Shown: one piece after another, positions 26,277 to 27,312 of the stretch
Layout: each line of letters begins with the position of its first letter
Numbering within the stretch: the first letter of the stretch is position 1
Assembly (NCBI RefSeq): GCF_000499385.1
Contig: NW_013655156.1
Location: 17,501-44,812 of the forward strand
Reading direction: 5' to 3'
DNA from: Eimeria necatrix
Taxonomy: Eukaryota > Apicomplexa > Conoidasida > Eucoccidiorida > Eimeriidae
Length of the DNA stretch: 27,312 bases
The notes under the pieces: generated by a model
What the model saw: only the letters and a program-made list of their open reading frames with translations
Told to the model about the DNA's origin: nothing
Database searches by the model: none
Position numbers and translations under genes: made by a program

Positions 26277-26399
26277 GTGGTCGCCGTCTTCGAAGGCCAT
26301 GGTGTCGAAGTTGAAGGCTGCGTGTGTTGCTGCTGCTGCTGCTGCTGCTGCAGCAGCAGCAGGAGCCAGCAGCAGCAAAAGGAGAGCTTTTGGAGCCAT
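25336..26399 (-). CDS. Gene F: small protein with signal peptide and C-terminal membrane segment
   Basis: Exon 1 (26399-26073, 109 codons) starts at ATG in an A-rich context (GAAAAATGGC). MAPKALLLLLLAPAAAA followed by an Ala run to THA looks like a signal peptide. It is followed by AFNFDTMAFEDGDH, an Ala run, APPAAAWGPPRGAPTAPEVL, ENFNKKDLFKF, a membrane segment AAAASLLLLGLFALSA and the basic stop-transfer RKKR. It ends at CAG|GTAAACCCT. Candidate later exons, all phase 0, are 25683-25663 (SFEQFME), 25521-25516 (RE) and 25401-25336 (CTPLCVFIYLDEESEEALTR plus N, TAG stop), giving about 139 residues. An alternative second exon, 25997-25944, reads RRPRPGASGALRRSSKP and stops. Type I membrane topology is inferred. 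Family not recognised. Confidence 0.6.
25408..25504. repeat. Telomere-type block, TTTAGGG orientation (gene F intron)
   Basis: Ten units in three runs separated by TTGAAATCA and TTGGGCTCA. In the gene F transcript they read AAACCCT between the GTGAGT donor and the last acceptor TTCTCAG. Confidence 0.93.
25578..25640. repeat. Telomere-type block, TTTAGGG orientation (gene F intron)
   Basis: Seven units with one TTTAGAG, ending in TTTGGAGTTTGGAG next to the GTGAGC donor. Confidence 0.93.
25725..25775. repeat. Telomere-type block, TTTAGGG orientation (gene F intron)
   Basis: Seven clean units. The island to its right (25776-25868) has a good minus-strand acceptor, CTTTTGCTCTGCAG, and a short CAG run, but no clear donor. 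Confidence 0.94.
25869..25936. repeat. Telomere-type block, TTTAGGG orientation, degenerate (gene F intron)
   Basis: Nine units, several changed to TTTGGGG. Confidence 0.93.
26014..26071. repeat. Telomere-type block, TTTAGGG orientation, fused to the gene F donor
   Basis: Eight units. Read on the minus strand the intron starts GTAAACCCTAAACCC. Confidence 0.95.
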
Positions 26400-26496
26400 T
26401 TTTCTGCAGCAGCGGCGCTGCCGACGCGCCCTAATCGAAAAAAACCACCTCCTGCAGCGCCCCAGGCTGCATACTTCAATTAATTCTTCTTTTTAT

Positions 26497-26602
26497 TCAA
26501 AATAAAACATTTAAATTCGAAAAAAGAGTTCAAACGCGCTCAAAACCGGCGGCAGGCTCGGCTGTACAGACACCGCGCGCAGCCCGCCCCGGCGCCGGTC
26601 GG
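26497..26602 (-). CDS. Gene I: candidate 3' exon upstream of gene F
   Basis: After CGCCACCGCAG the minus frame reads DRRRGGLRAVSVQPSLPPVL, then SAFELFFSNLNVLF and TGA, with AATAAA overlapping the stop. VSVQ is the palindromic element (26563-26572). The stop lies only about 98 bp above the gene F ATG, so either the genes are tightly packed in tandem or this exon belongs to a longer gene F. Confidence 0.4.
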
Positions 26603-26631
26603 CTGCGGTGGCGAAGCGCCCGCCTTTCCGC

Positions 26632-26659
26632 AAACCCTAAACCCTTTTTTAGGGTTTAG
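26632..26659. repeat. Minimal telomere-type inverted pair (hairpin)
   Basis: CTAAACCCT (26637-26645), five T and AGGGTTTAG (26651-26659): a perfect 9-bp stem. Confidence 0.93.
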
Positions 26660-26937
26660 TTGCGCCCATTAACTTTAATTTGCATTTAAAATCCGCTAAA
26701 TTCGCAAAAAACACTAAAAGCTGCAAAGAAAACGCAAACCCCAGCGCCGCGCAGCAGTCCTGGGAAGCAACCAGGACTCGCCGGACAGGAAGCTGCAGAA
26801 ACTCGCTTTCTGCCTTTTCCGGATTTGTTTATTTAATTTTAAAGAATTTATTTAATTAAATTTAATTAATTTTCGAAAATAAATCCGCTTAATCGCGATC
26901 AACTGCCGCCGTCGCAGCGCCCCGCTGCTGCTGCTGC

Positions 26938-26947
26938 TGTATGTACA
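26938..26947 (-). repeat. Palindromic element TGTACATACA inside a CAG/CTG tract
   Basis: Minus strand: a CTG run ending CTGCTGAG, then GTGTACATACAGCAG. The TGAG-GTGTA junction is the same as elsewhere. Frame VYIQQQQQRGAATAAVDRD. Confidence 0.75.
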
Positions 26948-26950
26948 CCT

Positions 26951-26987
<37 letters not shown>

Positions 26988-27068
26988 CTCGCCTTTCGCC
27001 TCTTCTCTATCCCCCCGAATTCCTTTTTCGGCGACAAATAATTAAAAGTACCATTTGATTTCGTTTTT

Positions 27069-27158
27069 TCAGTTTTTTCGCAAAAAGAAAGACTCTTGCT
27101 GCTGCAGCCAGGCGCAGTGAGCGGCCCACACCCCCACTCCCGCTGCAGCAGCTCGTGT
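27069..27158 (-). CDS. Candidate exon at the right edge
   Basis: A strong acceptor on the minus strand (TTTATTTCCTCTTTTTGCAG) opens TRAAAAGVGVWAAHCAWLQQ, then QESFFLRKN and TGA. A second frame reads HELLQREWGCGPLTAPGCSS. The gene would begin beyond the window. Frame choice uncertain. Confidence 0.35.
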   Translation of the reverse strand, partial: TRAAAAGVGVWAAHCAWLQQQESFFLRKN

Positions 27159-27312
27159 CTGCAAAAAGAGGAAATAAATGGAGACCCAACACTAATAAAA
27201 GTAATAATAATAATTAATAATAAAGTTTTCGTTTTATGCATGCATTTATCTCCATTTTATTCACTTCTGAGGTCTTCAAACAAACCACAAACTCCCGACG
27301 CCCCCCCTGTCG

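Noticed and set aside
996..26659. True telomere or chromosome end
   Set aside because: Blocks are short, in both orientations and spread through the window with genes between them, so they are interstitial.

Overview
The window looks like nuclear DNA of a coccidian apicomplexan, most likely Eimeria. The signs are dense CAG/CTG trinucleotide tracts, many internal blocks of the telomere-type heptamer AAACCCT/TTTAGGG, G-run/C-run minisatellites, AT-rich spacers and single-residue amino-acid runs in proteins. A 100-N gap inside a TA microsatellite (14713-14812) marks a draft scaffold. I see no rRNA, tRNA, CRISPR array or bacterial-type operon. Telomere-type blocks occur in both orientations far from the ends, so this is a repeat-rich interior segment, not a chromosome end.

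Most of the longest open frames are repeat shadows. When splice sites are read by eye, real genes appear, cut into exons by introns made largely of simple repeats. Gene A (minus, 5362-1106) has 11 proposed exons, and gene B (plus, 6103-10549) has five. They are divergent around a 5.4-6.1 kb spacer. Both keep codon phase across every proposed junction and give proteins of about 785 and 820 residues with no domain I recognise. Gene G (minus, 568-227) runs into a GCTA satellite at the left edge. Gene C (minus, 13791-12523) encodes an Ala-rich then Gln-rich protein split by one in-frame TAG. Gene D (plus, 13818-14226) is a 3' end. The right half is AT-rich (14.2-20 kb), then a GCTA satellite (20.9-22.5 kb) with tiny minus-strand exons, a Lys/Ala exon (23711-23316), and gene F (26399-25336), a small signal-peptide/membrane protein whose introns are all AAACCCT-rich.

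Two patterns cut across these genes. First, a palindromic element centred on TGTACGTACA, extended at its best to TGAGGTGTACGTACACCTCA, recurs about 28 times. In recognised genes it lies inside exons and is usually read as V-Y-V-H, V-Y-R-H or V-Y-V-Q. Second, telomere-type blocks are ordered AAACCCT then TTTAGGG at short range, and exons fall between the pairs. Introns 3 and 4 of gene B start with AAACCCT directly or a few bases after the GT donor and end with TTTAGGG before the acceptor, so the intron ends could pair in RNA.

All splice sites were called by eye. Phase consistency is real evidence but was partly used to choose among candidate sites. No transcript data or database search was available.
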